A stretch of 64,000 bases of DNA from Flammula alnicola. Its lineage: Eukaryota; Basidiomycota; Agaricomycetes; Agaricales; Strophariaceae. This document shows positions 1 through 11,764 of this stretch, one piece after another. The notes below the pieces were generated by a model that was not told where the DNA came from, did not search any database, and saw only the letters and a list, made by a program, of their open reading frames with translations. Numbering within the stretch: position 1 is the stretch's first letter; each line of letters begins with the position of its first letter. The translations under genes and the position numbers were made by a program. The DNA is taken from positions 1-64,000 of the forward strand of contig JADNRV010000001.1 of the NCBI GenBank assembly GCA_015499995.1. Direction: 5' to 3'.

Positions 1-1061
1 ATCTGTTCACATTGACTCCATGTTCCAAAAATATGTTGGCACTGTGCAGACTTCACGTGTCCCTCACGTTTTTCCCAATTGTGTTTCTCGACTCTCGAGT
101 CACACAGCTGACAGCCGGTGCAGATTTGTTCCTTCTGATGACTGAACGCGCTGGCACCATACGCACACAGTAGCATTGTTATAGAATAAAATTCACTCTT
201 TATATGCTTGAAATCAAACCAATGACCGAGTGTTTATCAACCAACAACAAGTTGGTTGGCGCAAACCTATCCTAACCTATCTCCGGTTGATATTCATCCA
301 CGGAAGCAGATTTCTCGGTTTGGTTGATTTCGGCCATTTTAGGATGAAAGTCAATCTAAGGGATTCAACCAATGAGATCATAACATTAATCCTAATATCG
401 TTGAATATCATCCTAAGTACAGTTGAATGTAATATGTCGGTAGGTTGAACCTCAGGTTGAATATCATCCTGAGTGAGCCCCACAGTGATCAGCATCTCCT
501 TCCTTGAGTTTCTCTTCCTCCTCTTCCTCACCCTCTCATCATCCGCGACAAACGACCACCCTGCGTACTCTATAAGGCTCCGTATGACCGCGTTCGATTT
601 GTTATATTATGTTTCTTGGAGCAGAAATTAGTCTTGCTCCAGCCGTTCGCAAGCATATGTACGTACATCGCCTTGCTGCGTAGCAGAGAGGCTTCTCCCA
701 GTCTAAATTCACTATATAAGGAAGGACTTTTGTCCCATTGTTTGTTTGGTTTGGATGGTTACATCTTCCTGTCAATCACCACCAAATAAAAGTTTGTACC
801 CATTCAACTTGATTTCGAGTTTTGTCCCACTGTTTGTTTGGTTTGCATGGTTACGTCTTCCTATCAATCACCACCAAATAAAAGTTTGTACCCATTCAAC
901 TTGAATTCGAGTTTTGTCCCATTGTTTGTTTGGTTTGAATGGTTACGTCTCCTTGTCAATCATCACCAAATATAATTCTTGTTCAACTTGCGTTCTTGTC
1001 GATCACCTTATAACGTATTTTCGAATCTTGTACTTGTTTCAAATTCTAATTTATAATATCA
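1..1061. other. Gene-poor stretch with repeats
   Basis: No convincing gene is visible. The left part carries short degenerate repeats built on the words GTTGAATATCATCCT and GGTTGAA (about 240-470), and the right part holds the 92-bp tandem array listed separately. The ORFs here are short, AT-biased and without recognisable motifs. Confidence 0.5.
728..985. repeat. Tandem repeat, three copies of a 92-bp unit
   Basis: Three head-to-tail copies begin at about 728, 820 and 912, each opening TTTTGTCCCA(T/C)TGTTTG and containing CAATCACCACCAAATA near the middle. Copies 1 and 2 differ at only a few positions. Copy 3 is diverged and degenerates after about 975. The period is exactly 92 nt between copies. 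No coding frame runs through it. Confidence 0.9.
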
Positions 1062-1268
1062 CTAGTGCACTGCAAAATTTGCAATAGCCACCTTGGTGAC
1101 TGCTCGAAAGCGGTACAGTTTCATACCTGTAGGCTTGGGTTTGTGTGCCTCCGAGTCCATGCAGTGGACCTTCAGCGTGTATTGACTGGTGAACCGCCGA
1201 TCACATCCGATGATAACGCACGGGAAGCGTCGGCGCTGAAGTTGAGGGTCAACAACAGCGGTCCGCAT
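1062..1268 (-). pseudogene. C2H2 zinc-finger gene fragment
   Basis: The minus strand encodes a single C2H2-like finger: FPC-x4-C followed by DRRFTSQYTLKVHCMDSEAH and then KPKP. It matches the pattern of basidiomycete zinc-finger transcription factors, where a second finger normally follows. Here the frame goes on from KPKP into GMKLYR and stops, which fits either an intron donor or a degenerate end. Downstream on that strand lies only the tandem repeat, and no second finger or regulatory domain was found. I read it as a relic or exon remnant. A short, poorly resolved live gene is the alternative. Confidence 0.4.
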
Positions 1269-1890
1269 TGGCGAAGCCTCCCGCGAGGGCGAGCGTTTTA
1301 CCTATGGGGTGTCCAAATTCGAACAAGAGGCAGCGGGAGAATGCGACATAGATGACTGCGGCGAATGCAACTAGGGGTTGCCAAGTAGACGAGGAAGAAG
1401 GAAATTGGTGCGGTAAGGAGGTCGTGAAATTGAAGTTAAAGTAGAATATTCGTGTAGATTCAGCTGGGGAGAGAAGCCTGGGACGCTATGAGCGACGAGA
1501 TCCAGTTAGTCGATAGAATATGAAGTTGTTTCTTTGTTCAGCTCAACCTAGCCCTTCCAAGAAGTGTAAAATCAGTGACGATGTAGGACACTTTGAAATC
1601 ATAATACCTTCGCCTGTCTTCTCTAAACATAGTTGTCTCTATACATAAGTAGTCTCTGAAATGGTGAGCCTTATCCTTATGACACTTAAGGCGTAACATA
1701 TGTGACTGATGCAGCAAGGCGCTGGAGACGAAGTCGACCTTTTATTCCCTAAGGGTATCTTGATAGGTTTGATGAATCAGAAACTTGAAATGAAGTCCGC
1801 TGTCGAGTTCTAAAAAGGGAAATAACGCTGTCTTAGCAGTGTACCAAGTTACGCGACGCCTTGATTGTCTCGAAATTGAGTACCTCTTGG
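1269..1890. other. Intergenic, nothing recognised
   Basis: No supported gene. The right half is the upstream region of the MATH-BTB gene that starts at 1891. Confidence 0.4.
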
Positions 1891-4327
1891 ATGTCAGAAC
1901 ATCCTCGTCTGCCCTCTTCTCCCCCGTCTTCCTCTCCAGGAAGACTACCTTCTATAGCAAGACCTGATTGGCCCTGGGCCGCCCGCAGTTATTCGCACAG
2001 GAGCCAACAATCTTCCCCGCATCCTTCTATCCAAGGTTCCAACTTGCAGAGTGGCTGGGACCCGAGAGCCTCAGTTTCGTCAACAAGCAATCAAGGCGGA
2101 TACTCTGCAAATCAGCAAGGGAGAGCCCCGTCAACTCCCAAACCTCAGGCTTCTGCCAACTCCACCATGGCATTTTCTCCGGGAGAGACCACAAGACAGT
2201 GGACATTCACCGTAATGAGCGACGAAATTTTCATCAATGAAGTATCTCATCTGTGGATTCTAGGGATTTGAATGGGCTGTTCGTGACGTTCACAAGCTCA
2301 GAAATTTCGTTGAAGGAGTCGAGCCCACTCTTCTCGAAGAAGGAACCCACCCATCTGGCGCCGAAATTGGAGACTTTGAGATACTCAAACAATCTCCTAT
2401 GCTGGGAGATCACAAGTTCAAGCTGGAGATTGGTGAGTTGAACTTATCTACTGGCTAGGCTGGTACTTACGGAAGTCTCAGCTCCCACAGTCCACGTTGA
2501 TGGTGCCACTCCCTCTTCGCCACCAACGCTATCTCTTTATATCACTTCTTTGATGCTAGACTTTGCTCAAGGAGATTACGAAACCCATGCATCCATGATG
2601 GCCGCCATTAAATGCCAGGACGATCGTGTTGGTGCACGAGGAGCTCGACCAGACTGGGTTTGGGAATTCTGGCAGAACGATTGGGTCTTTCGACGCGAAA
2701 GCGAGGTCTGGGGTGAGTTGAATGCGACCACATAACGCGACTCCGCTGATATCGCTGCACTTAGAATGTCCTTTGCCACCGCTTAGCTTGCTGCTTGAAA
2801 ATTCAAGAATCCAAGTTACGGACTCTATGATTATATGCGTGCAGATACACAGTCCTGCTGGGCCTTCGATCCCTCAACAACCTTCTGTATATTATGTGCC
2901 TCGAGACCTTCTTGATGGACTTGAAGCATCGTTAGACAACCCCAGTGAGTTTAAAACCTACGTTCGTGCTTCATGTGGAGGCTCACGGATGCATTTCATT
3001 ATATCAGATACTGGTGATGTCCGATTCGTGTGCTTGGAAAAATACACGGGCAACGAGGGATCTCCGAGACTTAGTATCAATTCCGCCACGTCTGGCTCCG
3101 TTTCGCCATACTCTTCTCACGCAACAGCTCGCAAGAGGATTATCTACGCCCATTCTGATATCTTAATCCGCCGTTCAGAATATTTTGCCACCATGTTTTC
3201 TTCATCTTTTGCCGAAAACTCGGCGGTATCGAGTGGCGAAAGGAAACTATACACCGTGGTTGTCGAAGAAGCCGATTTTGAGACCATCTACTGGTTGTTG
3301 AAGTACTGTTACGCAAACTGGCTGTTGTTCAAGCAGAACGACGACCCCAGAGATGCTGTAGAAGGCGTAGGTGCAGGCTGGAGCGCTAGGTGGCTCAGTG
3401 GGCATCAGGGTGAGTGGGATTGGAAAGATTTTCACCAAGGAGGCCACAGCGAAGATGGGATTGCCGACAACAGAAGTGCAACTAGCGGCGAGAGCTTGCC
3501 TGTCAGCTCTATTGCCAGCCGATCAACGAGCAGGAAATCGGGAACGTACCATCCAAACACCGCACACGATATTTCTCCGGCTGCCGTTGCTACTAGGTCG
3601 AGTCCTGTTAAGTCTATGCCGCTCTCGGGTGGTAGTACTTCGCGTCAACCTACAGCAACTGCCAGCTCCTCCCGTACTACGACTAGGGGGGCGGCGGTTC
3701 CATCAACCTCAAACCCCGTCTCTTTGAGCGCGAGTGGGTCTTCGTCCGGCATTCCTATTCCTAGCTCGAAGCCCGTCCCAGTTCCGAGCTCGGGCAATTT
3801 CCCGACATCGCCACAATATCCTGTTTCTCCTCGCTCCAGCAGGAACCCGGGTGCCATTTCCAGTCCTGACCCCCATCCACACCCAACGCCTGCGCCTGGA
3901 GCAGCGTCGGCGTTGTCAGTGTACCAAGTTGCGCATCGGTACATAATGCCCAACCTTGCGGCGCTCGCGCTGGAACACATGATGTCTACGATTACTCCTC
4001 AGTCTAGCTTTGCTCTTCTTCTCGCCACATCTTCATGGGACGAGTTGCATACTTTGATAGAGGTTAGGGTCCTGTTTGCTTCGATGACTTTGCTTGTGCA
4101 CTGACCATTGTTGTTATTAGGACTTTGTTGTGGAAAGATGGGACGAGGTCTCAGCCTCTACAGAGTTTGAACAGTGTTGCAAAGAGGTCGCCGCTGGAGA
4201 GTGAGTTGATTTTACTCCGTCATTATTATGTATGTGAGATACTCAAGTTTCTTTGTACAGATGGGGTCCGGACGGTGGAAAGACTTTAATGTCCGTGTTT
4301 CGTCGTCTTCGTTCTCCGACTACATGA
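1891..4327 (+). CDS. MATH-BTB domain protein, probable CUL3 adaptor
   Basis: Seven exons (1891-2211, 2264-2432, 2482-2712, 2765-2944, 3008-4062, 4121-4200, 4261-4327) give a 700-residue protein with consistent phases. A Ser/Pro-rich leader is followed by a MATH-like fold from about residue 100 (QWTF, GFEWAVRDVHKLRNF, LSLYITSLMLDF, VWEFWQNDWVF, TDSMIICVQIH). A BTB/POZ half follows (RKRIIYAHSDILIRRSEYFA, then ETIYWLLKYCYANWLLF). About 200 residues of Ser/Pro/Thr low-complexity sequence come next, then a BACK-like helical tail beginning VYQVAHRYIMPNL. Proteins with MATH plus BTB recruit substrates to cullin-3 ubiquitin ligases, so that role is inferred from architecture. The low-complexity insert splitting BTB from its C-terminal helices is the odd point. 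The start is the first ATG after an in-frame non-coding leader; an upstream non-ATG frame was ignored. Confidence 0.8.
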
Positions 4328-4439
4328 TGTGGTTTGTACTATTCTGTACACTGTGACTTGTCCACAGCTCTGTGTAATATTATCGATGCTGAGTATATCA
4401 TGATAGCAGCATAGATATTAGAGGTATAAGTCGGATAAA

Positions 4440-5480
4440 TTAACAACTGCCATCTTCCAAGTCCCAGACGCCGTACACCCCCCAAAGCCCCTGAAGAGTA
4501 CGTCAGCCATTAATTTAATCGTGCATTACCCTACGACTTACCTGGTCTTCGCAGGTTGTTGGTTTCAGTGTTGATATCCCGTGAATACTCGCAGGCGCTG
4601 TTTTACAGAGCGTCATCCAATCCTCTCCCTTCTTGATACCCCACAGGCGTGATTGGAAGCGCTGAGCTGCAAGTTTCAGCAGGTAAAATTTATCCATGAA
4701 CATTGAGACTGACCCGCAGCTTTGAGCCCGGTTCGACGCATCCCTGGACGGGAGACGAACGATGACATTGCGTTATTTTTTTGTGTTGTTTTTCTGTTTG
4801 CCTGGCTTACCTTGTCTGTGACTTTTCCCCAGCGTGCTAGGCAATCATCTTCTCCGAAGTTGATGATCCAATGACCTATGACTCCTCCAAATGGCCACTG
4901 AATGGATCAAAATCAGACCATCAGTCGGAGAACGGGGAAACGGCCTCCTTACTTTGCTTTCGCAAGACGATGGCTTGGGAACGATGATGCCATGGATCAT
5001 CACCTCGGTGTGCTCGCAGGCTTCTACCCATTTCGCATAGAAAGGCACGTTCCATAATCTTGCCGTGTACTCCCTTGTCCCAAAAGCCAGACAGCGCGAA
5101 CTGGGTTGTGGCTCGTCCCAATACAAACCCCGAGCCTTGTGGTTGTCATGAGGCGAAATTTTGTCCGGCTTGCTTTCCCTGTGAGCTTCTTGCAGTGGTG
5201 GTTCTTCGTTTTTGATGTCCTCTTTTTTGGCTGATAACCATGGGTCTGGCTGCCAGTCTTGGACATTAGAAACTGGTAAAGGCGGTTCCGGAGTGGCTGG
5301 AGATGTCGGATGCACCTCCGCCTGCGCCGAAGGCGAAGGCTTCCATGCCGTCATATAAAATGGTACTGCGGCGAAGAGAAGGAATATCACGACAACAGCT
5401 ATTATCGCTTTGGAAGCGCCCTTGTCTTCGTCAAACGACACGGCAATCAAGTTCGACTTCTCATTCGCATAGCTATTCCT
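4440..5480 (-). CDS. Single-pass membrane protein with conserved Cys motifs, function unknown
   Basis: The minus strand encodes an N-terminal membrane segment (KAIIAVVVIFLLFAAVPFYM) and a Pro/Glu/Lys-rich linker. Short conserved blocks joined by introns follow: WDEPQPSSRCLAFGTREYTA, WVEACEHTEVMIHGI, GVIGHWIINFGEDDCLARWG, GCVEPGSKLR, GEDWMTLCKTAPASIHG and GLWGVYGVWDLEDGSC before the TAA at 4440-4442. The repeated 'Cys-x-Thr-x-Pro...IHG...Cys' units look like an extracellular or lumenal disulfide fold repeated twice. I associate this pattern with an uncharacterised Agaricomycete family. The start is unresolved: the open frame begins at a TTG and runs back to a CTAG that could be a splice acceptor (about 5495), with no in-frame ATG, so a short first exon is probably missing. 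Confidence 0.6.
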
Positions 5481-6104
5481 GCGCTCAAGAGGCGTCTAGC
5501 CGGTGAATAGGTGATAAAGGCTAACCTTGTCGCATAATTTGGAACGTGGTAGGTTCGACCACCCGATCTACGCAGCCCAATAAAGTTTAAAAGAGAGGTG
5601 TCGTTCTGTGAGGAGGCGTTTATGGACAGAGTGGGTCGTCACCGACCCGTTATCTTTAGAATGACTTGAATTTGAACCATGGAAAGAGTAGGAAGGCTGA
5701 GAGCTATCCAACATTGCGTTAGGTTAACGTGAAAGGTGAAATCTGGGAAGAAGAAATGCCTCAGTGAGAGTTGTTTCTTGGGTGACATTCAGAGTCAAAT
5801 GCAGACGGACTTTTTCCGGAGGCGAATGCCCTTATGTGGCGGGCTTTTGGAGTCGCGCGCAAACGGCCATGTATTTTTGTAGAGTCAAGTATTTTCGCTG
5901 AGCATGAAATGAGGGATTTGAGGAGTGAAATGGCTCGATTTGCCTATGATGTAGCTGCAGGCACCTGCGTGTTCGCGATCCTGTCTAGATCTGAGATCCC
6001 GCGAGTTGGCCAATGTCAACCAGCAAGCCCAGACCTCGCATGGCCCTTATCTTCTCGCCGCGTATCTGTTCTCTTGTTCCTCCTTCTTTTCTCTCAGAAC
6101 CACC
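5481..6104. other. Divergent intergenic region
   Basis: Upstream region for the minus-strand membrane protein and the plus-strand oxygenase. Any short first exon of the left gene would lie here. No other gene is supported; the long plus-strand frame at 5834-6238 has no motif and overlaps the oxygenase leader. Confidence 0.4.
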
Positions 6105-7501
6105 ATGATTTTCGGCCGCGTGAGCATCCTTGTGCGCCCTTCAAGAATCATCTTAAAGCGCCACCTTTCAACTCCTGCTCCATCGTTCACTATCCCAGTT
6201 ATCAACTTTGCCAAGTATCGCACGTCAACTTCTCCTGAAGAGAAGAAGAAGACCGCAGACGAAATAGTCAGCGCATTCAAAGACAGTGGATTTGTTTATC
6301 TGTATAACCATGGTGTAGAGACAAGTATGTTTGAAGCCTTGTAGGGTATTCATCACGACTCTGACTCCAGGATTCATTAGCCGAAGTTCAGAATGCCTTC
6401 CAAAAGGTGAGAAGACCCCTGTTTCCGATACACAATTTGTCATTGACGTCTTCGACAGAGCGCAGAGTTTTTCAGCCTACCGTCTGAAGTAAAGGTGAGT
6501 AACCACGAGGTACAAGCATTTTTGTCTGGAATTTAATATCACCCTTCAGCATAATCTCGCTTGGGAAGACCCTCGGTCCAACCGCGGATATGTTGAGATT
6601 GGTCGGGAGCGCGTCACCCAGTCCACAGACCCCGCCGAAATCGCTGCTCTCCGTGAAAAGGCCCCTGACTTCAAGGAAACCATGGAAATTGGGAGAGATT
6701 TTGACTCTGTCTGGAAGAACCGGTGGCCATCCGAGCAGCTTGCACCAGGCTTCAAGCAAACTATGCTAGATTTCTACGAGGTGAGTTCCTTATCGTAATT
6801 GTTTGAACCCCTTACAAAACCAACAGGTCTCGTAGACATGCCACGAGCTTCATGTTCATGTTATGCGCTCGATAGCACTCGGCCTCGACCTCAAGGAACA
6901 TTTCTTTGACGAGCAGATTGACGAGAAGTGCCACAACATGCGACTCTTGTCCTACCCACCCGTCAAAACTGGTCTCCTGCAGCACGAAGGACAGGCACGG
7001 GCTGGTGCTCACAGTGGTTTGTCATTTCTGCTTTGTTTATTATGTGTCCGAACTCATAATTATTGAATTAAGACTATGGTACATTAACACTCCTTTTCCA
7101 AGACTCTGTTGGTGGCCTGGAGGTACAGAGCCCGCACACTGGTGAATTTATCCCGGCAGTCCCAATTGTACGTAATTTCCGACTATTTTCCTTCCATGAT
7201 TTTCCCCCTCATAATCATCACCATATAGCCAGATACAATTGTAGTCAACGTTGGCGATCTCTTGGCTCGCTGGAGCAACGATGTGCTGCGCTCCACGCTG
7301 CATCGTGTAGTGGCCCCGGCTACTGAAAAGATCAGCGAAACCGAGGCCCTGACGCCTAAACGACAATCGATTGCATATTTCTGCAATCCCAACTTCTCTG
7401 CTGAAGTGTCTTGCTTGCCCAACTGCGGAGACGCGGCGAAATACCCTTCCGTCAACGCTGGCGACTATATCGTGGGACGTCTGGCAGTAACCTATACGTG
7501 A
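6105..7501 (+). CDS. 2-oxoglutarate/Fe(II)-dependent oxygenase (isopenicillin-N-synthase-like)
   Basis: Seven exons (6105-6324, 6381-6406, 6459-6494, 6550-6780, 6836-7016, 7073-7167, 7229-7501) give 353 residues in phase. The N-domain starts PSFTIPVINFAKYRT and includes GFVYLYNHGV and SAEFFSLPSEVK. The catalytic core shows HSDYGTLTLLFQD (His and Asp of the HxD iron ligands) and, in the last exon, RSTLHRVV (distal His), followed by RQSIAYFCNPN (Arg binding the 2OG carboxylate). The enzyme couples 2OG decarboxylation to oxidation of an unknown small molecule. The first 25 residues (MIFGRVSILVRPSRIILKRH) are basic, lack acidic residues and end in LST, a typical mitochondrial presequence, so a mitochondrial location is likely. 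Confidence 0.88.
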
Positions 7502-7647
7502 TTTTCGTGATGTGTGCGTAAATGACTACATGCATTGGACACTTCCTATCGATGCCCATCGAATGTATCATACAATATTCATTATTTGTAAAAAGCTATA
7601 ACCCTTCGAACTCGTTCAAGAAACACAGCGGAGCATGAAATTACTTA
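7502..7647. other. Convergent 3' gap
   Basis: Short 146-nt gap between two convergent stop codons. It holds only 3' UTR-type AT-rich sequence. Confidence 0.5.
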
Positions 7648-8797
7648 TCAAGAGAAACGCCTCCGCATGATGGCCTCCAATGCATCATCCATTGCACCAC
7701 TATCCATAGTATCACGGTCCATCGCCGCAAACTCAAACAGCCTCCGTTCCGCAGCTGTCCATTTGCTGATGTCCCACTTTGCTGGCCCACGAAGAGGCAT
7801 CCTCGGGACTCCTGAGAGGTACTCTTTGTAATCCTTCCAGACTCGCGATAGCTTGAAGTCATCGTCCTCATCGTCCTCATCATATACTTTTCCCTGGGCA
7901 TACCAAGGCTTGATCGTCTTGCCAGAGGCGGCAGCGGCAGCCCTCTCGTCGGCTATCTTCTTTATTTTAGCTCTGACTTCCTTCTTCTCGTCCGCGTCCA
8001 GTCCATTGGCCCATTCCTGCAGCTGCTCCAGTTCGAGCGCGAAGTCGTCCTCAGTTTTGCCTTGGAATAGGCGGCGTGCGATGCCCTTGCATAGAGGCCC
8101 ATACATCGAGTCGCACCCTTGTCCTTCCATTTCTTCGCTGAACTTGAATAGCTTTTTCAAGACGGTCTCGAGACTTGGGAAAATCTGGGGGGTAAGGCAG
8201 TCTTCCGCGTCCAATCCTCGGAAGACGGCGATGGCCTCAGCTCCTATGGTCTTATTGGTAATATCGACGCGGTCTCCGTCGTCGCATTCTGTGAAAAGTC
8301 GACTTGGTCAACGTCTAGCTAGCATATATGCTGGCGGGCGGGCAGAAACTCACGCGTCCATACAGACTCGAAATCCACAAAAATGACCAAACCTTCGAGG
8401 AGGTAGTAGGCGTCCTCCCAGTCCTTCTTCTTGATCTTCGTGTGCAAGGTGGTCAGGGTCTTGTCGACAAGGTCCAAGACACCATAAGAGAAAAAATCTG
8501 ACGCGTGAAAAACAGTCGCGTCAGTGTCAAGATCGTTTGTCGTGTTCGACGCGTACTTCATGACTGACCGTTATAAATATACATGTCAAATGCATCTGGA
8601 TCTCTGTCGGCGGCCTTCTTGAGCAGGTTTTCAGCGATATCTTTACCCTTTGTAGATACAAAGGTCTCGACTTCGATGAACGTATGTCCAGCTGGGATGG
8701 TCTGCGAGGGCAAAACGCGTCCAGGTTAGTAGAAATACGCGTCATTTCGTCAAAACGAGTCCTTGGACGGTGGTTTACTTACGGACGCTTCAGACAT
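7648..8797 (-). CDS. Conserved fungal protein of unknown function, 310 aa
   Basis: Four minus-strand exons (8783-8797, 8569-8701, 8354-8497, 7648-8288) sum to 933 nt. The protein starts MSEASTIPAGHTFIEVETFV, is largely helical and charged, and carries an acidic patch VYDEDDEDDDF and a Trp-rich C-terminus (KWDISKWTAAERRLFEFA). There is no signal peptide, membrane segment or catalytic motif I recognise. A five-codon first exon (MSEAS) precedes a donor GTAAGT. Splice phases and the conserved feel of exon ends support a real gene, but no function can be given. Confidence 0.72.
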
Positions 8798-9217
8798 TTC
8801 GTAGGGAAGAGGCAAGTTGAAGTGCTAGTGCAATATGAGGTGGCAGGAGGAAAAATCTAGACTATATATGTGAAGACCCTTGCAGTCCTTATATATATGT
8901 GTCGGCAGCTCATCAGAAGTTAATTAGGCAAACAGGGGTGAACATAACGATAGCATATATGCGCATATTACAAACAAAACAAAAAAGAGGACGGTGACGG
9001 GCAGTACATAGCCAAATTGATATATGTAGGAGAGTTCAATGAAACTGGAAGCCTAGTGATAGCAGGAATAAAGCGAGAATTTGACAGGAATTGTGGTAAA
9101 TCTATCCATATATGCGATGAAAAATGAAAGTAGGTTCATGGATGGTTGATTGAATATCGATGCTGAGAAAGGGTGTCATATAACAGGAACTTGAAGTGAT
9201 GAGAGAGTCCTTGGGGT
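8798..9217. other. Intergenic, upstream of the 310-aa gene
   Basis: AT-rich, with repeated TATATATG words (about 8880-9120). It contains the upstream region of the gene starting at 8797 and the 3' flank of the RCC1 gene. No coding signal. Confidence 0.4.
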
Positions 9218-10984
9218 TTATTTTTTTCGGAAAAGGCCCATTGTGTGCTGCCCACCGCACGAAACAGCAGCAGCGAACCAGGCACCACCGTCCTTGCGCA
9301 CAACGACGCGTGGTGTCCTCACTTCTTCCTCCTCACCCAGGCCGAGTTCGCCTTGCACTCCCTGTCCCCAGGAGTAGAGCGCACCACCTCTTGTAACAGC
9401 CGCGTTGTTGTGAACTCCACACGATATTTGGATGACGGGATCATTGGGATCAGGGAATGCCACCAACGCAGGCTCGGCAACAAAGTCCGGGTCAACCTGG
9501 TCTTGGAATGCAGGGTGATCCTCCGCAAGTCCGAGCTGGCCGGCACTAGAGCGACCACAGGCGTATACCTTCCCAGATTGAGTGAGGAAGAGTGTATGGT
9601 GGTTACCGCCATCGATCTGAACAACGACATCGTCATCGAGTTCCGCCTTGCTGAGACCCTGAACCTTCTGAGGCAGTTGAACAACAGAGTCCTCGGAAGA
9701 TGCCCAACCCGTTCCAGTCTGACCCATGCTGTTCAAGCCCCATCCCCAGACGTCGCCGTGATCGTCGACAGCAAACGAATGGAAAGATCCAGCGCCGACT
9801 GTAGTCGCTTTGCGGGCACGCGTTCCAAGTGTAACTTTCTCAGGGACAGTCCCATGAATTTTACGGCGCTCCATAACCTTCCTACCGAGCTGCGCTTGCT
9901 CGCCAGCTCCCCATGTGTAGATATGTCCGTGCGTAGTCAGAACGAGAATATGATTACCTCCCGATGCAATCGAAGAGACCTTTTCAATGTCACCCGGCTT
10001 GTGACTCAGCTGCAATATCGAGACCGGGGTATATTGATGCTTGAGGCCGCTGGAGAAGCCGAGAGATCCCTCGTTGACCTAGAAATATCAAGTTAGGCTA
10101 ATGCGTATCTTCGAAAAAATAATTCAACGCATACCCGGAAAGAACCCCATACGCGCAATTCGCCTTTATCGCTCACGGCAGCGCAAATGCTATCACCAGC
10201 AACAACTTTGACAGCGCGGAATCCCTCATCAACCAGAGTTTGCAAAGGATGAGGATACGAAGTGAGATCATCGACATTCAGGAAAGCGCCGGGATTATTA
10301 GGGTCTGGAACATCCTGGGTGATTCGACCGAGAGCGGCGTCGTCATTAACGCCGCATGTCCACACCTAGCAAGTCGATGAGATATGCACTCGGAAAGTGA
10401 CTCGATTTACGTACCGTTCCTTTTTCATCGATAAAGACGGTGTGCAGTCCACCTGCTGCCACATATTCCATGCCAGCGTTATCCTCTCCAAAGGTACCTT
10501 TTTCAATTTGCTCTTCTGCCCATGTATTTCTCTTTGGCTTGGGTAGTTCCTCGAGATAATCAGGTCCCATCCCAAACTGGCCAAAATTACCCGTCCCCCA
10601 AGCGAAAGGAAGGAGGCCGGGCCTCTGCTTTTGCGGAATTGAGGGTAGTGGATTGAAATAGGGCTTCAACTGCTGGTGTTCCGCTGCAACATGGCCTTCA
10701 CGAACGGGTGACAATTTTCTCGATTTTTTGGTGGCAGGTTCTGCGGCAGTTTTAGCGACAGAAACTTTTGACCTAGGTTTGCGTCCAGTGGGTGCAGGTG
10801 GGTCATTCTCAGATGTCTGCACCTCTGAGCGAGAGCGTTTTGGGGGAGGGGAGGCTGGACGCTCGGGCGACGCGGCACGTTTGCTAGAGGTTCCATTGAG
10901 TTGTGGTTTAGGTGCCGCCTTGTCGGACGCTGCAGTCGATGCGGGCTTTGCAGACGGCGCACGAGAACTACGGCGAGGAGGCAT
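9218..10984 (-). CDS. RCC1: RCC1-type Ran guanine-nucleotide exchange factor
   Basis: Three exons (10415-10984, 10135-10365, 9218-10078) give 553 residues. A basic, Pro/Ser-rich N-terminal tail of about 120 residues holds nuclear-localisation-like clusters (PPKRSRSE, KKSRK). The seven-bladed RCC1 propeller follows, with repeats such as FAWGTGNFGQFGMG, WTCGVNDDAALGR, YTWGAGEQAQLGR, WGWGLNSMGQTG, YACGRSSAGQLG and YSWGQGVQGELG. It ends SCGGQHTMGLFRKK. RCC1 loads GTP onto Ran on chromatin and so drives nuclear transport and spindle assembly. The length and N-tail match fungal PIM1/SRM1 homologues. Long plus-strand frames over this gene are antisense shadows. Confidence 0.95.
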
Positions 10985-11764
10985 GTCTGCGGTCGCTGTG
11001 TGTGATACAAGGAATTGTAAAACCCAACGAAAAGGGCAGATGGTGGTGGATGAAGACAGAGGTCGGAACCGAGAAACAACACTTTCTCAGTTTGGTGGTG
11101 GTTCCGGTTCACAGGTCCAACCGAAGAAAAAAATGCACACGTGACTCACGCGTTATTTATATCTATTAGGATCGAAGGCCTCCTCAGCTGCCTCTGATAC
11201 AGTCAACTTAAGTTGTCCCTCCCTTTGCCATCCTTCTACCCTCCCTACGTATACCTGACCTACCTGGAACTCTCCAATTCAGGTAATTGGGCACTCAGAC
11301 ACCTTTCTTCTTACCTTGTCAGCCCGGCCATAATTATGGAGTCTGTCCACGCGAATAAGTAGTCGGCATATATAAGTGCAACTACTGTACAACTTGAAGC
11401 CAACGAACTCTCGGAGCTGACAAGTTTATGGTACCCTCGAGCAGTCGACAATCTCCAAATGACGTTTGGGAAAGTGAAAAATGCGAATGCAGTTCATCAC
11501 CGCGATTGTTCATGTAGCTAACCTCCTCGCTCGGTAAACGTTTGTGAATCAACTTATCGAACTTATATTCTTTAACTTCACCTCTGATGCGCGCGCAAGC
11601 TCACGCATCTCGGACTGTGTTGAGTCTGAAAATAGAGTAGAGCAGCACGTGGATGTGGGAAGCGCAATGCGGTCCGAAAGGGAAAGACAAATCGTTAACG
11701 TAACTCATCCTCTCATCACCTTTCTTCTCACCCGCAATCACTGTAAGACCAGCTTTATTTAGCC
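10985..11764. other. Divergent promoter region between RCC1 and the M28 protease
   Basis: 780 nt between two divergent starts. It contains pyrimidine-rich tracts and no supported ORF. It must hold both promoters. Confidence 0.5.

Noticed and set aside
9245..10096. Long plus-strand ORF over RCC1
   Set aside because: Antisense shadow of a well-conserved RCC1 propeller; no motif of its own.
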